A DNA stretch of 64,000 bases from Cypionkella sp. (GCF_030652235.1 NZ_JAUSBA010000024.1:1-64000), one strand, 5' to 3'. Positions 9,102 through 19,737 are shown, numbered from the stretch's first letter. Made by a program: numbers and translations. The notes: generated by a model from the letters alone, not told the origin.

Positions 9102-9734
9102 CTAAATCATCCCGCGCAACTTAGCTGCCACCGCGACCGCCAGCTTGGCATGTTCGCCCTGATCAAAATGCACCCCATCCAACGGGCTGACCTTAATCAC
9201 CTGACCCGCATCCAGAAACTCAATGCCACGCGCCTTGGCCAAAGCCGCATACATCGGCGCCAAAGCCTGCGCGCGCGCAGCCCCACCCCAAAATTCATCC
9301 TTGATCGGCCCGACCTCAATCACCGGGGTCGGGCACACCAACAACACCTTAAAACCGCCGTGCCGCTCCTGCATCACCCGGTGCTGCGCTATGTCGAGCA
9401 GGCTTGCGATCCCGCCGACCACCGCCTCGGGCGTTGAGGTAAACCGCGCTTTTACATCATTGGTGCCCAGCATCAGCACCAAAACATCCAGCGGCCCGTG
9501 GCTTTCCAGCGCGATCTTCAACCCGGTTTGACCGTTCATCTGCGCCCCCATGATCGGATCATCGAACTGCGCAGTGCGCCCCGGCAGACCTTCCTCGATC
9601 AGCTCGCAGCCCAAAGCAACCCGCACAAGCGAGGGCCAGCGCACCCCCGCCCCATACCGCTCATACTTCGCCAGATCGGTAATCGGCGGCGTCCCATGCG
9701 TGTTACTATCGCCAAAGCACATCACAACTGGCAT
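9102..9734 (-). CDS. SGNH/GDSL-family hydrolase
   Basis: The 210-residue protein has the SGNH blocks in order: FGDSNTHG with the nucleophilic Ser at about residue 9, the Gly of block II, LMLGTNDVK in block III, and DGVHFDQGEHAKLA carrying the Asp-x-x-His pair. It has no signal peptide, so it is probably cytoplasmic. Members are esterases, lipases or carbohydrate deacetylases; the substrate cannot be read here. It faces rfbA across a gene-free gap and lies divergently beside the thioredoxin gene. Confidence 0.85.
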   Translation of the reverse strand: MPVVMCFGDSNTHGTPPITDLAKYERYGAGVRWPSLVRVALGCELIEEGLPGRTAQFDDPIMGAQMNGQTGLKIALESHGPLDVLVLMLGTNDVKARFTSTPEAVVGGIASLLDIAQHRVMQERHGGFKVLLVCPTPVIEVGPIKDEFWGGAARAQALAPMYAALAKARGIEFLDAGQVIKVSPLDGVHFDQGEHAKLAVAVAAKLRGMI

Positions 9735-9848
9735 CTCATCCCCCTATTTCGCACCAAGTTACGAAGCCCACGCCCAAGCGTAAACCCCCTTCCCCTTTCG
9801 CCCCCCACCCCCCATATATAGCCCGACCCAAAACATTTGAGGCTTTCC

Positions 9849-10766
9849 ATGTTCGGCACCACCATCGCCCCGGCACCCACAGCCCCGACCGAGACCCTGA
9901 TCACCGACGGCTCGGAAGTTACCTTCCTGCAAGACGTGATCGAACCGTCGCAAACCGTGCCGGTGATCGTCGATTTCTGGGCCCCTTGGTGCGGCCCGTG
10001 CAAAACCCTCGGCCCTGCGTTGGAAGCCGCCGTCACTGCCGCCAAAGGCCGCGTGCGGATGGTGAAAATCAACGTCGATGAAAACCAAGCCCTCGCCGCG
10101 CAGTTGCGCATCCAATCCATCCCCGCCGTCTTCGCCTTCTTCCAAGGCCAGCCGGTGGACGCCTTCCAAGGCAATGTCGCCCCGTCCGAACTCAAACGCT
10201 TCGTCGACAAACTTGCCGCCATGGGGCCCGAGCCAGACAATGGCCTCGCCGATGCGATCGCCGCCGCTGAGACCATGCTGGATGACGGGGACTACGCCGA
10301 TGCGGTAGAAACCTTCACCGCCATCCTGGAAGAAGACCCCGAGAATACCGCAGCTTACGCTGGCCTGATCCGCGCCCACCTCGCTCTTGGCGATCTTGAC
10401 CTTGCAGAAACCCTGATCACCACCGCCCCCGGCACGCTTGCAAAAGCCAAAGAGGTCGACTCCACCCGCGCCCTGCTCGACCTTGCCCGCCAAGCCGCCT
10501 CCGCTGGCCCCGAGGCTGATCTGCAAGCAGCCCACGCCGCCGATCCGAAAAACCCGCAGATCCTGTTCGACCTTGCCACCGCCCAATACGCCAATGGCAA
10601 GGTGGAAGAGGCGATCAACACCCTGCTTGATCTGTTCAAACTCGACCGCGAGTGGAACAACAACGCCGCCCGCACCCAGTTGTTCACCCTCTTTGAGGCC
10701 CTGAAGCCGCAAGACCCCATCGTATTGGCAGGCCGCCGCCGCCTGTCGTCGATGATCTTTGCCTAA
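9849..10766 (+). CDS. thioredoxin-domain/TPR protein (YbbN/CnoX-like)
   Basis: The 305-residue protein has a thioredoxin fold with the complete redox site FWAPWCGPCKTLGP at about residues 40-53, then a C-terminal helical TPR-like half (about 125-300) with repeats such as LDDGDYADAVETFTAILEED. Proteins of this arrangement act as redox-active holdases or co-chaperones that pass clients to GroEL or DnaK. The ATG at 9849 is preceded by a GAGG 7 nt upstream. Two small genes follow at close spacing, suggesting one transcript. Confidence 0.85.
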   Translation: MFGTTIAPAPTAPTETLITDGSEVTFLQDVIEPSQTVPVIVDFWAPWCGPCKTLGPALEAAVTAAKGRVRMVKINVDENQALAAQLRIQSIPAVFAFFQGQPVDAFQGNVAPSELKRFVDKLAAMGPEPDNGLADAIAAAETMLDDGDYADAVETFTAILEEDPENTAAYAGLIRAHLALGDLDLAETLITTAPGTLAKAKEVDSTRALLDLARQAASAGPEADLQAAHAADPKNPQILFDLATAQYANGKVEEAINTLLDLFKLDREWNNNAARTQLFTLFEALKPQDPIVLAGRRRLSSMIFA

Positions 10767-10795
10767 TCGAAATGGCACACTAGCTAGAGGGCATG

Positions 10796-11434
10796 ATGAA
10801 GCAAACCGACCTGCCCGACACCCTGCCACTGTTCCCGCTGCCAGGCGCGCTGCTGCTGCCGCGCGCCCGCCTGCCACTGCATATCTTCGAGCCGCGCTAT
10901 CTGGCGTTGCTGGAAGACTGCATGAAAACCCCGCACCGCTTGATCGGCATGATCCAGCCGCGCGAAGGCCCGAACGGTGAAAAGCGCCTCTCCGCCATCG
11001 GCTGCGCCGGCCGTCTGACCGGTTTTTCCGAAACCGAAGATCACCGCTATATGATCACCCTGACCGGCGTGTCGCGCTTCCGGCTGCGGGCTGAGGTCGA
11101 AGGCTTCACCCCCTACAAACGCGCCCATATTGATTGGCAAGCCTTCGCCCGCGATCTGGGCCGCGAGGAATCCGACAAGGATTTCGCCCGCGAACCCTTC
11201 CTCGCTCTCTTGGCCCGCTACTTCGCCACCCGCGATCTCGGCACCGATTGGAGCGGTATCAAAGCCGCCGACACCGAACTTCTGATCAACTCGCTGTCGA
11301 TGCTGCTGCCGTTCGGCCCCGAAGACAAACAAGCCCTGCTGGAAGCCCCTTCGCTGGTCACCCGCCGCGAAACCCTCGTCACCCTTCTGGAAATCGCGCT
11401 GCACTCCGATGGCCGCGATGAGACTTTGCAATGA
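10796..11434 (+). CDS. LON N-terminal (substrate-binding) domain protein
   Basis: The 212-residue protein carries only the PUA-like LON N-terminal domain: [20 protein letters not shown], then [14 protein letters not shown] and IGMIQPRE. There is no ATPase or protease domain. Stand-alone LON-domain proteins are widespread and poorly characterised. Two adjacent ATGs (10793 and 10796) are possible; GAGGG at 10787-10791 gives acceptable spacing only to the second. Its stop overlaps the start of the Trm112-like gene by 4 nt. Confidence 0.85.
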   Translation: MKQTDLPDTLPLFPLPGALLLPRARLPLHIFEPRYLALLEDCMKTPHRLIGMIQPREGPNGEKRLSAIGCAGRLTGFSETEDHRYMITLTGVSRFRLRAEVEGFTPYKRAHIDWQAFARDLGREESDKDFAREPFLALLARYFATRDLGTDWSGIKAADTELLINSLSMLLPFGPEDKQALLEAPSLVTRRETLVTLLEIALHSDGRDETLQ

Positions 11435-11625
11435 CCGACACGTCCGCAAACACCCCCCTGCACGACCGCCGCATGCTAGAAGCTCTCGTCTGCCCCGTCA
11501 CCCAAGCCGTGCTGACCTATGACGCGGACAAGATGGAACTGATCTCGAAAGCCGCGCATCTGGCCTTCCCGATCCGAGACGGCATTCCGATCATGCTGGT
11601 AAGCGAGGCGCGAGCGGTGGAGTGA
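11431..11625 (+). CDS. Trm112-family small protein
   Basis: The 64-residue protein matches the bacterial Trm112/UPF0434 family by [24 protein letters not shown] and overall size. Trm112 proteins are small partners that activate methyltransferases. Typical members have four zinc-binding cysteines; here only the first (in CPVT) remains, so zinc binding is unlikely. It is translationally coupled to the LON-domain gene (ATGA overlap). Confidence 0.85.
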   Translation: MTDTSANTPLHDRRMLEALVCPVTQAVLTYDADKMELISKAAHLAFPIRDGIPIMLVSEARAVE

Positions 11626-11651
11626 TCAAGATTTTCAAAGGCTGTTGTTGT

Positions 11652-11703
11652 ACAGTTCTAAGCGCATGGTCTCACGATGTTAATCGTCCGTACGCAGAAC
11701 TGT
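11652..11703. repeat. spaced inverted repeat upstream of the sulfotransferase
   Basis: ACAGTTCT (11652-11659) and AGAACTGT (11696-11703) form an 8-bp inverted repeat with a 36-nt spacer in the 173-nt gap after the Trm112-like gene. It could be a weak transcript-end hairpin or an operator; nothing decides between them. Confidence 0.3.
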
Positions 11704-11798
11704 GTGACGACGCCTATTCTCCGCAAAATCTCAAATATCCTCCCCCCTTTACGCCTCCCCCCCAACCCGGGTATCACGCCTCAACCCCGAGGTAGCCG

Positions 11799-12542
11799 AT
11801 GCCCTTCTTGATCCTGACCCAAGCCCGCAGCGGCTCTTATCATCTGGCCGCTCTGCTGAACTCGGCGCCGGATATCACCTGCTTTGGCGAGATTTTCAAA
11901 GAAAACGCGCTGGAACTGCCCAAACCCCAGCTTGCCAAACTCGGCCTGACCAACCGCGATATGGCCGCCCGTGATGCCGACCCCATCGGCCTGCTGAACC
12001 GTCTGCGCAAGGATACCGAAGCCTGCGGCACGATCTTTGGCTTCAAGGATTTCCTGCCCAACCTCAACCGCGTGAAAGTGTTCGGCAAACTTGGCCATTC
12101 AGAAAACTGGCAAAAAATCATCCTGCTGCGCAACCCGATCGAGCGGTACATCTCGCGCCGCCGCGCCGCCGAAACCGGGGTTTTCGTGGTCAAACAGGGC
12201 GAGGCCGTCACCGCCGATCTGCTGCACGCAAAAATCAGCTTTGATGCCGAAAGTTTCAACCAATTCCTGAAAAACCACATGCGCTTTGTCGAGGTGGCGC
12301 AAAACCTGCACCAAAAACACGGCGATGCGGTGGTGTTTACCGCGCAATACGAACGGTTGTCCGACCCGCGGCATCTGCAAGACATCCTGAAGTTTGTCGG
12401 CTCACAAGCCAGCGCCAATCACCTGACCAGCGACCACGTCAAGCAATACGCAAAACCGCTATCCGAAGGCGTCGAGAATTGGGGGGCGCTGCTGGCCTAT
12501 CTGAACGAAAACGGCTTGACGTCGTTGCTTCCCACCACATGA
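11799..12542 (+). CDS. sulfotransferase-like protein
   Basis: The 247-residue protein begins with a likely PAPS-binding loop, FLILTQARSGSYHLAALLNS, followed by CFGEIFKEN. At about residue 110 it has ILLRNPIERYISRR, which resembles the 3'-phosphate-binding motif of sulfotransferases. The family moves sulfate from PAPS to sugars, lipids or other acceptors; the acceptor is unknown. It is transcribed alone and ends before a hairpin terminator shared with the convergent monooxygenase gene. Confidence 0.7.
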   Translation: MPFLILTQARSGSYHLAALLNSAPDITCFGEIFKENALELPKPQLAKLGLTNRDMAARDADPIGLLNRLRKDTEACGTIFGFKDFLPNLNRVKVFGKLGHSENWQKIILLRNPIERYISRRRAAETGVFVVKQGEAVTADLLHAKISFDAESFNQFLKNHMRFVEVAQNLHQKHGDAVVFTAQYERLSDPRHLQDILKFVGSQASANHLTSDHVKQYAKPLSEGVENWGALLAYLNENGLTSLLPTT

Positions 12543-12563
12543 ACCGCGCGCCATTGACGACTT

Positions 12564-12590
12564 GCAGGTGTTCAAACGCACCTGCTTCAT
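12564..12590 (+). terminator. probable terminator after the sulfotransferase gene
   Basis: A 7-bp stem GCAGGTG / CACCTGC with an 8-nt loop is followed by TTCATTT. It lies 21 nt after the stop codon, in the convergent gap. Confidence 0.6.
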
Positions 12591-12677
12591 TTAGCGGTCA
12601 TACACTATATATAGCAGAAAAACTCGGCCAAACCCATATCTCTTCCCAGCTGGGAATCATTGAAAGGCTCACTCCGC

Positions 12678-13904
12678 CTAAACCTCCAACCCACTCAACA
12701 ACCGTGGCACCTCGCCCGACAACCCCGCCGCCTGCCGCATAAACCCGCGCCGCAGCCCCGGCACCGCGTTCACCAGACCCATCCCCAGATCACGCCCCAA
12801 CCGCAGCACCGGATTGTCGTTCGAGAATAACCTGTTCACCCCGTCCATCCCCAACGCCAGCGCGGTAGAGTCAAACCGCCGCCAACGCTGATACCGCTCC
12901 AGCACGTCGGCTGCCCCAATATCCTCACCCCTGCGCTGCGCCTCAATCAGCACCTGCGCCAAAGCCCCGACATCGCGCAGCCCCAAGTTCAGCCCTTGCC
13001 CGGCAATCGGATGCACCCCATGCGCCGCGTCGCCCACCAAGGCCACGCGCGGGGCGACGAAACTGTTCGCCAAAGTCAGGCTCAGCGGATAGGTAAAGCG
13101 CTCTCCCGCCAGCGCAATTTCCCCCAGAAAATCGCCAAACCTTGGCCGCAATGCCTCCAGATAGTCAGCATCCCCCAACGCCTGTATCGCCGCCGCTTGC
13201 GCCTCTGTCTCACTCCACACAATTGAACTTAAATGCCCCCCCGCCAGTGGCAAAATCGCCAGCGGGCCAGAGGGCATGAAAAACTGCTGCGCAATCCCCT
13301 GATGATCCTTCTCGTGGCGAATGGCCGTCACCAGCGCCGTCTGGCCATAGCGCCAACCCGTTCGTCCGATCCCCGCCCGTGCAGCCACACCAGACCCACG
13401 CCCATCACAGCCGATCAGAACCGAACCGCGAACGACACGGCCAGAGGCCAAAATAACCTCAGCCCCCTGCGCCGTAACCTCCTGAGAAACAACTGTCTCC
13501 CCGGAAATCAACTCAATCCCCACCTCCGCCATCGCCGCCAAAAACGCGGCATACAGCAGCCGGTCCTCGGCCATAAACCCCATCGGGCCTTCTTCCATCT
13601 CGGCATGATCAAAGGTCAGAAAGAACGGCGCGGGCCCCTGCCCCGCCACCCCGTCGCTGGCCTTGATCTGCAAGATCGGCTGCACCCGTCCCTCAAGCCG
13701 GGGCCAAACCCCGATCACCTCCAGCAACCGCTTGGACGCCACAGCCAACGCATAAGCCCGCCCGTCAAACCCCACATCCGCCCGCGCCGTTGCCACCCGC
13801 GCATCCACCACCACCACCCGAAAACCGCTCTTAGCCAAAGCCAAAGCCAAGGCCGGGCCATTCAAGCCCCCGCCCACGATCACAATGTCAGCATATTTTT
13901 CCAT
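12678..13904 (-). CDS. UbiH/UbiF-family FAD-dependent monooxygenase
   Basis: The 408-residue flavoprotein has the dinucleotide fold IVIVGGGLNGPALALALAKS at residues 7-26, the GCDGRGSGVA segment, and the FAD-ribityl motif VALVGDAAHGVHPIAGQGLN with the following LGLRD. These place it with ring hydroxylases of ubiquinone synthesis (UbiH, UbiF, UbiL, VisC). Which ring carbon it oxidises is not decidable from sequence. The start at 13904 fits the family; an in-frame ATG at 13940 adds 12 residues. It is divergent from the amidase gene. Confidence 0.85.
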   Translation of the reverse strand: MEKYADIVIVGGGLNGPALALALAKSGFRVVVVDARVATARADVGFDGRAYALAVASKRLLEVIGVWPRLEGRVQPILQIKASDGVAGQGPAPFFLTFDHAEMEEGPMGFMAEDRLLYAAFLAAMAEVGIELISGETVVSQEVTAQGAEVILASGRVVRGSVLIGCDGRGSGVAARAGIGRTGWRYGQTALVTAIRHEKDHQGIAQQFFMPSGPLAILPLAGGHLSSIVWSETEAQAAAIQALGDADYLEALRPRFGDFLGEIALAGERFTYPLSLTLANSFVAPRVALVGDAAHGVHPIAGQGLNLGLRDVGALAQVLIEAQRRGEDIGAADVLERYQRWRRFDSTALALGMDGVNRLFSNDNPVLRLGRDLGMGLVNAVPGLRRGFMRQAAGLSGEVPRLLSGLEV

Positions 13905-13981
13905 ACCGTCAAATATGGCCCAACCTACAGGATTGTCCATGCGCCGCCTTGCCGCTACGCTTGTCCAAAATGGGGAATAAC

Positions 13982-15313
13982 ATGAGCAAAACCTGGTCCA
14001 ACATGACCGCCGCCGAGCTTGGCCGTGACATCGGCAAAGGTCGCATTAACCCCGTTGAACTGACCGAGTTTTTCCTCGAAAAAATCGCCATCCATGAACA
14101 TTCCACCCGGATCTACGCCCGTCCCACCCCGTCCCGTGCGCGCGGCGAAGCGATGGGCGCAGCCGCCCGCGCCAAATCTGGCCTGCGCCGGGGCCTGCTG
14201 GATGGCGTGCCCATCAGTTGGAAAGACCTGTTCGACACCGCAGGCATCGCCACCGAATCCGGATCGGCCCTGCTGAAAAACCGCATACCCCTGAACGACG
14301 CCACTGTTCTGGAAACTGCCACCCGCCAAGGCCTTGTTTGCCTTGGTAAAACCCATATGTCCGAACTCGCCTTCTCTGGCCTCGGCCTCAACCCCGTCAC
14401 CGCCACCCCGCCCTGCATCAATGACGAGCAAGCCGTCGCGGGCGGTTCGACCTCGGGCGGTGCCGCTTCGGTCGCCTACGGCCTCGCCCCCGCCGCGATT
14501 GGTTCGGACACCGGCGGTTCCGTCCGCATCCCCGCCGCGTGGAACGATCTTGTCGGCCTGAAAACCAGCCACGGCCGCCTGCCTTTGACCGGATCCGTGC
14601 CCTTGTGCGAGCAATTCGACACCGTTGGTCCACTGGCCCGCAGCGTCGAAGACTGTACCCTGCTCCTTGCCGCCCTCGAATCCGGCAAACCCGCCGACCT
14701 TGCAGGCGCGAGCCTCAGCAACGCCCGCTTCCTCGTCCTCAACACTGTAGCGCTCGAAGATCTGCGCCCCCGCCCCGCCCAAGGATTTGAAGACGCCCTC
14801 AGCCGTCTTTCGCGTGCAGGTGCGCAAATCTCTCACGCAGACATCCCCGAAACCGCCGAAGCCATGGCCCTTGCAGGCATCCTGTTCACCGCCGAAGCCT
14901 ATGGCATCTGGGGTAAAACCATCGAAGCGGCCCCCGAAAAGATGTTTCCCCGCATCCTCGAACGCTTCCGCACAGGCGCTGCGTTCAAAGCCACCGATTA
15001 CGTCGCCGCATGGCGCCGCCTGCACGACATCCGCCAGATTTGGGCCAAGAAAACCGCTGGATACGATGCAATCCTGCTGCCCACCTCGCCCATTCTGCCG
15101 CCCAACGCCCACCGCCTGATGATTGACGACGCCTACTATGTCGCAGAAAATCTGCTGGCCCTGCGCAACACCCGCATCGGCAATCTGATGGGCCTCTGCG
15201 CTTTGACCCTGCCCACCGCACAGCCCTCTTGCGGCATCTCTTTCATGGCGGGTCCCGGCCAAGAAGAACGCCTGCTGCGCATAGGGGCTGCCGCCGAACG
15301 CGCGCTGGCTTGA
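13982..15313 (+). CDS. amidase-signature family enzyme
   Basis: The 443-residue protein has the full Ser-cisSer-Lys machinery: Lys in SWKDLFDTAG, then AVAGGSTSGGAASVAYG and IGSDTGGSVRIPAAWN with the nucleophilic Ser. It resembles GatA, but a lone gene without gatB or gatC nearby suggests a stand-alone amidase; the substrate is unknown. GGGG at 13972-13975 precedes the ATG; an upstream in-frame ATG at 13949 would put the start inside the divergent promoter region. A terminator follows. Confidence 0.88.
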   Translation: MSKTWSNMTAAELGRDIGKGRINPVELTEFFLEKIAIHEHSTRIYARPTPSRARGEAMGAAARAKSGLRRGLLDGVPISWKDLFDTAGIATESGSALLKNRIPLNDATVLETATRQGLVCLGKTHMSELAFSGLGLNPVTATPPCINDEQAVAGGSTSGGAASVAYGLAPAAIGSDTGGSVRIPAAWNDLVGLKTSHGRLPLTGSVPLCEQFDTVGPLARSVEDCTLLLAALESGKPADLAGASLSNARFLVLNTVALEDLRPRPAQGFEDALSRLSRAGAQISHADIPETAEAMALAGILFTAEAYGIWGKTIEAAPEKMFPRILERFRTGAAFKATDYVAAWRRLHDIRQIWAKKTAGYDAILLPTSPILPPNAHRLMIDDAYYVAENLLALRNTRIGNLMGLCALTLPTAQPSCGISFMAGPGQEERLLRIGAAAERALA

Positions 15314-15426
15314 CCCGCCGCTCTGCCCTCGCTGGCGCAACGGGTATCGCTTGGCGCAAGCGAAAAGGCCTGCAAGGGCCGCCATGTGTCACCTCCGGCG
15401 AAAAAGCCACAACCGCAGTAACCAAG

Positions 15427-15448
15427 CCCATATCCCATATGGGTTTTT
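15427..15448 (+). terminator. rho-independent terminator after the amidase gene
   Basis: A 7-bp stem CCCATAT / ATATGGG with a CCC loop is followed by TTTTT. A second hairpin (TCGCTTG / CAAGCGA, 15347-15363) lies between it and the amidase stop codon. Confidence 0.65.
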
Positions 15449-15518
15449 CTGGACGCGCCCGCATGATCTGGTTATCCTGATCCAGAACGGGGCGATATGA
15501 CCCTGAGATGAGGCAGTC

Positions 15519-16697
15519 ATGGCGTTTCCCAAGCGGTTTTCGAACCTGCCGGATTATGCGTTTCCGCGTTTGCGGAAGCTTCTGGACGCGCATGCGCCCG
15601 GTGGCGAGACCATTTCGATGACCATCGGAGAGCCCCGGCACCCGATTCCCGATTTTGTCGCGCCGATTCTGGCGGCCAGTATCCAAGACTTCGCAGTATA
15701 TCCGCCGAATGACGGCACGCCCGAACTGCTGGGCGCGATTTGCGGTTGGATCAAACGCCGCTACGACGCGCAGATCGCGCAAGATCAACTGATGGTGCTG
15801 AACGGCACCCGCGAAGGCCTCTACAACGCCTGCATCGCGCTTTGCCCTGAAACCAAGAACGGCAAACAGCCCATCGTGCTGATGCCGAACCCTTTCTACC
15901 AAGTTTACGCTGTCGCCGCTGTCACCGTCGGGGCCGAACCGCTCTATGTCCCCGCCACCGCCGCCACCGGGTTCCTACCCGATTATGCTGGCCTGCCGTC
16001 CGAAATCCTAGATCGTGTGACGGTGGCCTACATCTGCTCGCCCGCCAATCCGCAGGGCGCAGTTGCCAGTGCAGATTATTGGAAATCCCTGCTGGCCTTG
16101 GCCGAAAAACACGATTTCACCATCTTCGCCGACGAATGCTACTCTGAGATCTGGCGCAATACCGCCCCGACAGGCATCCTCGAAATAGCGCAAGCCACCA
16201 ACGCCGACCCCGAGCGCGTCTTCACCTTCCACTCGCTCTCCAAACGTTCCAACCTGCCCGGCCTGCGTTCTGGCTTCGTCGCGGGCGGGGCCAAAGGCAT
16301 CGCGCAAATCCGCAAGCTGCGCTCTTTCGCGGGCGCGCCCCTGCCGCTGCCGATCCAAAAGGTTTCGGAAGCCGCTTGGAACGATGACGCCCATGTCGCG
16401 GCCTCGCTCGCGCTTTATCACGCGAAATTCGACGCGGCGGATGCAATTTTCGCAGGCCTACAGGGCTTCAAAACCCCCGAAGGCGGATTCTTCCTCTGGC
16501 TGCCCGTCGAAGATGGCGAGCAGGCCGCGCTCAAAGCATGGCGCGAAACCGGCGTCCGGGTTCTCCCCGGCGCCTATCTGTCGCGCGATGCGAACGGGGA
16601 AAACCCCGGAACAGGCTATATTCGGGTCGCACTTGTGGCCCCCAAAGAAGAAATGCAGCGCGGGTTGATCCAACTCCGCGACTGCCTCTACGGTTGA
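15519..16697 (+). CDS. class I/II PLP-dependent aminotransferase (DapC-like)
   Basis: The 392-residue fold type I aminotransferase shows GEPRHPIPDF, VLNGTREGLYNA, CSPANPQGAV (the NPxG substrate loop), DECYSEIW and the PLP-lysine motif SLSKRSNLPGLRSGF. The sequence is closest in style to succinyldiaminopimelate transaminases of lysine and peptidoglycan synthesis, but related enzymes share these motifs. It ends 12 nt before ftsK, so the two are probably cotranscribed. Confidence 0.85.
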   Translation: MAFPKRFSNLPDYAFPRLRKLLDAHAPGGETISMTIGEPRHPIPDFVAPILAASIQDFAVYPPNDGTPELLGAICGWIKRRYDAQIAQDQLMVLNGTREGLYNACIALCPETKNGKQPIVLMPNPFYQVYAVAAVTVGAEPLYVPATAATGFLPDYAGLPSEILDRVTVAYICSPANPQGAVASADYWKSLLALAEKHDFTIFADECYSEIWRNTAPTGILEIAQATNADPERVFTFHSLSKRSNLPGLRSGFVAGGAKGIAQIRKLRSFAGAPLPLPIQKVSEAAWNDDAHVAASLALYHAKFDAADAIFAGLQGFKTPEGGFFLWLPVEDGEQAALKAWRETGVRVLPGAYLSRDANGENPGTGYIRVALVAPKEEMQRGLIQLRDCLYG

Positions 16698-16709
16698 GGA
16701 CAGGGTAAC

Positions 16710-19706
16710 ATGGCATCTTATCAAGCGCGGCAACGCGATCCGCTTCTCGACCAAGGCACCACAGCGATGCTGGAACGCCGGGGGCGTGAGCTGTTGGGGC
16801 TGGCCCTGATCGCGCTCGCCTTCGCATTCATGCTGATGTTGAACAGCTATTCCCCCGAAGACCCCGGCTGGATGGTCGCCACAGACGAGCCCGCCGCCAA
16901 CACCCTGGGCCGCTTCGGCGCTGCCCTTGCCTCGACCCTGATCATCATTGGCGGCAAAGGCACCTGGGCGATCCCGCTGATCCTCGCCGCCTGGGGCCTG
17001 CGTTTCGTCCTCCACCGCGGGGCCGAGCGCGCCGTCTCCCGCATGGTCTTCGCCGTAATCGCCATCGCCATGGCCTCGGTCTATGCAGCCACCCTTTTGC
17101 CCTCTGCCATGTGGGTGCAAAGCTTCGGCATGGGCGGCTTGTTCGGCGACACCGTGGTCGGCGCGCTGATGAACATCATCCCCGGCGGATCGGCCATTGG
17201 GCTGAAACTGATCTCGCTGGCCTCCGGTGTCGCAATGGTCGCCCTGATGCTGTTCGTCACCGGCTTCAACTTCCCCGAAATTCGCGCAGGCTTCCGCTTT
17301 CTGATCACCAGCCTGATCTACAGCTATTCCATCCTGCTTGGGGCTGCTGGCAAAGGTGCGCAAGGCACCACCCGCGCGGCGGCCGCCATCCACGCCCGCC
17401 GCCGCCGCAACGCCGCCGCGACCGCCCGTCCAGACGAAACCCTGCGCGCGCCAACCGACTGGCGCGAAGACCGCCCGCAATCCACCATCCGCCGCGCCGA
17501 ATCAAGCGTAGAGCCCGCAGCCTTCGGTCGCCCCTCCACCCTACGCGCCGACGCCCGCTACGCCGAACCGCTGGCCGAGGCCCCCCAATACGCCCCGCCG
17601 CGCGAAAAACTCGGGCTGCTGGCCCGGATGCCCGCCCTGATGCGCCGCGCCGTCGATCCTGAACCCGAACTGATCGAACCCACCCTCTCGCAAGCCGCCG
17701 ACCACGCCGATATGCCCTCTGATGACCGCATCAAGTCGCGCATCTCAGACGCCATCCGCTCGCGCACCCGCCCGCCTGAAGCCCAACTCTCCCCGCTCGC
17801 CGCCGCCATCCAGCGCCGCGAGCCCCCTTTGCAACGCCCGCGCAGCCCCGCGCCGCTGATCGCCGACACCCGCCCTATCACGCGCATCGAGCCGCCCGTC
17901 ACTGCCCCAAAAGCCCCCCTTCACAACGCCTTTGTCGAATCCGAAGACGATCAAGCCTTTGATCTGCCTGACGATCACGGCTTCACGCTAAGCGATGATG
18001 CCCATGACTACGCCGCAGATGAAGACGACAACGCCGTGGATGACGCAGCACCCTACATCCCCGTCCTCACCGCCCCCCGCCCTGCCCCCACGCCCGAGCG
18101 TCGCCCGGTCGTTCAGCACGCCGTCAAAAAACCCATCGCGCCTTCGGCCCGTGCGGCATCCGAAGCGCAGCCCCGCTTGCGCTTTGACGACCCCGCCCCC
18201 GCCTACGAACTGCCCCCCATCTCACTCCTCACCCCGCCGTCCTCCGTGCAACGCCACGCCCTGTCCGATGAAGCCCTCGAAGAAAACGCCCGCATGTTGG
18301 AATCGGTCCTCGACGATTACGGCGTCAAAGGCGAAATCGTCTCGGTCCGCCCCGGCCCGGTCGTCACGATGTATGAACTCGAACCCGCCCCCGGCCTGAA
18401 AGCCAGCCGGGTGATCGGCCTTGCCGACGACATCGCGCGCTCGATGTCCGCCCTCAGCGCCCGCGTCTCGACCGTCCCTGGTCGCACCGTGATCGGCATT
18501 GAGTTGCCCAACGCCACCCGCGAAAAGGTGGTCTTGCGCGAAATCATCGCCGCCCGCGACTTTGGCGACAGCAACATGCGCCTGCCCCTTGCCTTGGGCA
18601 AAGACATCGGCGGCGAGCCCATCATCGCCAACCTCGCAAAAATGCCCCACCTGCTGATCGCAGGCACCACCGGCTCGGGCAAATCGGTGGCCATCAACAC
18701 CATGATCCTGTCGCTGCTGTATAAGCTGTCCCCCGAGGAATGCCGCCTGATCATGATCGACCCGAAAATGCTGGAACTCAGCGTTTACGACGGCATCCCA
18801 CACCTGCTGTCTCCTGTCGTCACCGACCCCAAAAAAGCCGTCGTGGCCCTGAAATGGGTCGTGTCGGAAATGGAAGAACGCTACCGCAAAATGTCGAAAA
18901 TGGGCGTGCGCAACATCGAAGGCTATAATGGCCGCGTCCGCGAAGCGTTGTCCAAAAATGAGATGTTCAAGCGCACAATTCAAACGGGCTTCGATGAAGA
19001 CACCGGCGAGCCGATGTTTGAAACCGATGAATTCCAGCCCGTCACCATCCCCTATATCGTGGTGGTGGTCGATGAGATGGCCGATCTGATGATGGTCGCA
19101 GGCAAAGAAATCGAAGCCTGCATTCAACGCCTCGCCCAGATGGCCCGCGCGTCCGGCATCCACCTGATCATGGCCACCCAGCGGCCTTCGGTCGATGTGA
19201 TCACCGGCACAATCAAAGCCAACTTCCCGACCCGGATCTCTTTCCAAGTCACCAGCAAAATTGACAGCCGCACCATCCTCGGTGAACAGGGTGCCGAACA
19301 ACTGCTTGGCATGGGCGACATGCTGTACATGGCAGGCGGCGGTCGCGTCAGTCGTATCCACGGCCCGTTTGTGTCTGATGAAGAAGTCGAAGAAATCGTC
19401 AACCACCTGAAATCCTACGGCCCCCCCGTCTATATGTCAGGCGTGATGGAAGGCCCCGAGGATGAGAACGCCGCCGAAATCGACGGCCTGCTGGGCCTCG
19501 GCTCTGACGGCTTAGACGACAGCCTCTACGACCAAGCCGTCGCCATCGTCGCCAAAGACCGCAAATGCTCCACCAGCTATATCCAACGCAAACTCGGCAT
19601 CGGCTATAACAAAGCCGCGAAACTGGTGGAACAGATGGAAGAACACTCAGTCATCACGGCGGCAAACCACGTCGGTAAACGCGAGATTTTGCTGCCAGAG
19701 CATTAA
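16710..19706 (+). CDS. ftsK: DNA translocase FtsK
   Basis: The 998-residue protein pumps chromosome termini through the division septum. Seen in order: about four to five membrane segments in the first 215 residues (such as [17 protein letters not shown]), a long Pro/Arg/Ala-rich linker to about residue 500, the motor domain with Walker [18 protein letters not shown] and Walker [13 protein letters not shown], then [20 protein letters not shown] and a C-terminal winged-helix gamma domain ([20 protein letters not shown]) that reads the polar recognition sequences. Length is somewhat above the usual 750-880 of alphaproteobacteria because of the linker. A strong hairpin terminator follows. Confidence 0.95.
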   Translation: MASYQARQRDPLLDQGTTAMLERRGRELLGLALIALAFAFMLMLNSYSPEDPGWMVATDEPAANTLGRFGAALASTLIIIGGKGTWAIPLILAAWGLRFVLHRGAERAVSRMVFAVIAIAMASVYAATLLPSAMWVQSFGMGGLFGDTVVGALMNIIPGGSAIGLKLISLASGVAMVALMLFVTGFNFPEIRAGFRFLITSLIYSYSILLGAAGKGAQGTTRAAAAIHARRRRNAAATARPDETLRAPTDWREDRPQSTIRRAESSVEPAAFGRPSTLRADARYAEPLAEAPQYAPPREKLGLLARMPALMRRAVDPEPELIEPTLSQAADHADMPSDDRIKSRISDAIRSRTRPPEAQLSPLAAAIQRREPPLQRPRSPAPLIADTRPITRIEPPVTAPKAPLHNAFVESEDDQAFDLPDDHGFTLSDDAHDYAADEDDNAVDDAAPYIPVLTAPRPAPTPERRPVVQHAVKKPIAPSARAASEAQPRLRFDDPAPAYELPPISLLTPPSSVQRHALSDEALEENARMLESVLDDYGVKGEIVSVRPGPVVTMYELEPAPGLKASRVIGLADDIARSMSALSARVSTVPGRTVIGIELPNATREKVVLREIIAARDFGDSNMRLPLALGKDIGGEPIIANLAKMPHLLIAGTTGSGKSVAINTMILSLLYKLSPEECRLIMIDPKMLELSVYDGIPHLLSPVVTDPKKAVVALKWVVSEMEERYRKMSKMGVRNIEGYNGRVREALSKNEMFKRTIQTGFDEDTGEPMFETDEFQPVTIPYIVVVVDEMADLMMVAGKEIEACIQRLAQMARASGIHLIMATQRPSVDVITGTIKANFPTRISFQVTSKIDSRTILGEQGAEQLLGMGDMLYMAGGGRVSRIHGPFVSDEEVEEIVNHLKSYGPPVYMSGVMEGPEDENAAEIDGLLGLGSDGLDDSLYDQAVAIVAKDRKCSTSYIQRKLGIGYNKAAKLVEQMEEHSVITAANHVGKREILLPEH

Positions 19707-19737
19707 GCGCGCGACCGCAAAACACCCCAAACATACA

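Noticed and set aside
12643-12656. TTCCCAGCTGGGAA palindrome near the end of the UbiH-like gene
   Set aside because: A single short dyad downstream of both convergent genes; no link to a promoter and no second copy seen.
13955-15385. Open frame of about 476 codons opposite the amidase
   Set aside because: Gly-rich antisense shadow; the plus-strand amidase has all catalytic motifs.
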